Part shown: positions 5,651 through 5,801 of the stretch, one piece after another
Numbering within the stretch: position 1 is the first letter of the stretch
Layout of the letters: each line of letters opens with the position of its first letter
Assembly (NCBI GenBank): GCA_945878495.1
Contig: CAMCTP010000056.1
Location: forward strand, 1-5,801
Reading direction: 5' to 3'
Source: Rickettsia typhi
GTDB taxonomy: Bacteria > Pseudomonadota > Alphaproteobacteria > Rickettsiales > Deianiraeaceae
Length of the DNA: 5,801 nt
Notes under the pieces: model-generated
What the model saw: only the letters and a program-made list of their open reading frames with translations
Database searches by the model: none
What the model was told of the DNA's origin: nothing
Position numbers and translations under genes: made by a program

Positions 5651-5801
5651 TTAGTTAATATTCTCAAAGTCAGACATATCTGATCTTCTGATATTACCTT
5701 GTTTTGTTGCGAAAATTAGACTTTTACCACTTCTATCTTCAACTTTTTCAGGAATAGCTACAACATTAGTAATTTTTTCTCCGCTTTGTAATGGTAATAA
5801 A
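5651..5801 (-). CDS. gyrA: DNA gyrase subunit A, C-terminal part, prematurely stopped
   Basis: The last 49 residues of a leftward gene enter from the right edge (first complete codon at 5800). They read LLPLQSGEKITNVVAIPEKV, then EDRSGKSLIFATKQGNIRRS and DMSDFENIN-stop. This matches a blade of the GyrA C-terminal beta-pinwheel, whose common form is NLLPL..GE.IT...P, then .FATK.GNVRR..LSDF.NI. GyrA is the DNA-breaking subunit of gyrase; the pinwheel wraps DNA and allows negative supercoiling. In intact proteins the chain continues after 'FENIN' with ANGKIAM and about 180-200 more residues (four or so blades); here a TAA follows at once, with more stops behind it. Upstream sequence lies outside the window, so I cannot tell whether the N-terminal breakage-reunion domain is present. 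Identity as GyrA is strong, ParC less likely; the truncation is plain in the sequence unless it contains an error. Confidence 0.8.
   Translation of the reverse strand, partial: LLPLQSGEKITNVVAIPEKVEDRSGKSLIFATKQGNIRRSDMSDFENIN

Overview
The window is strongly AT-rich, densely packed and almost free of intergenic space. Its genes (rnpA, rpmH, fabZ, lpxA, an MrpC/NuoM-like pair, a gyrA end) point to a Gram-negative alphaproteobacterium with a reduced genome, most like Rickettsiales or a similar endosymbiont lineage. That placement is inferred from gene content, base composition and protein style; no marker here fixes the genus. Lipid A synthesis genes are kept, so an LPS-bearing outer membrane is likely. 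Shine-Dalgarno sequences are weak or absent before most genes.

Left block (1-2426). A divergent rnpA (RNase P protein) reads rightward and meets a leftward operon tail to tail, with the two stop codons overlapping. The leftward operon is rpmH (ribosomal protein L34, only 47 codons, easily missed), then an unrecognised TPR-repeat protein, then a Bcr/CflA-type MFS exporter, with gaps of 7 and 5 bases. rpmH and rnpA are normally adjacent on one strand. Here they are about 1.9 kb apart and convergent.

Centre (2427-3782). A short divergent promoter region separates rpmH from a rightward operon. That operon starts with fabZ and lpxA, which share the substrate (R)-3-hydroxyacyl-ACP: FabZ sends it to fatty acid elongation, LpxA to lipid A. 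The usual neighbours lpxD and lpxB are not on either side.

Right block (3784-5801). One base after lpxA comes a MrpC-type subunit, then a 14-helix NuoM/MrpD-type proton channel subunit with all four key charged residues. Both are membrane proteins of the Mrp antiporter/complex I superfamily, present here as an isolated pair. Converging from the right edge is the C-terminal part of gyrA. Its frame stops in the middle of the beta-pinwheel domain, and more in-frame stops follow, with weak gyrA-like residues beyond them. This is either a truncated gyrase or a decaying gyrA copy, and is the most unusual feature in the window.
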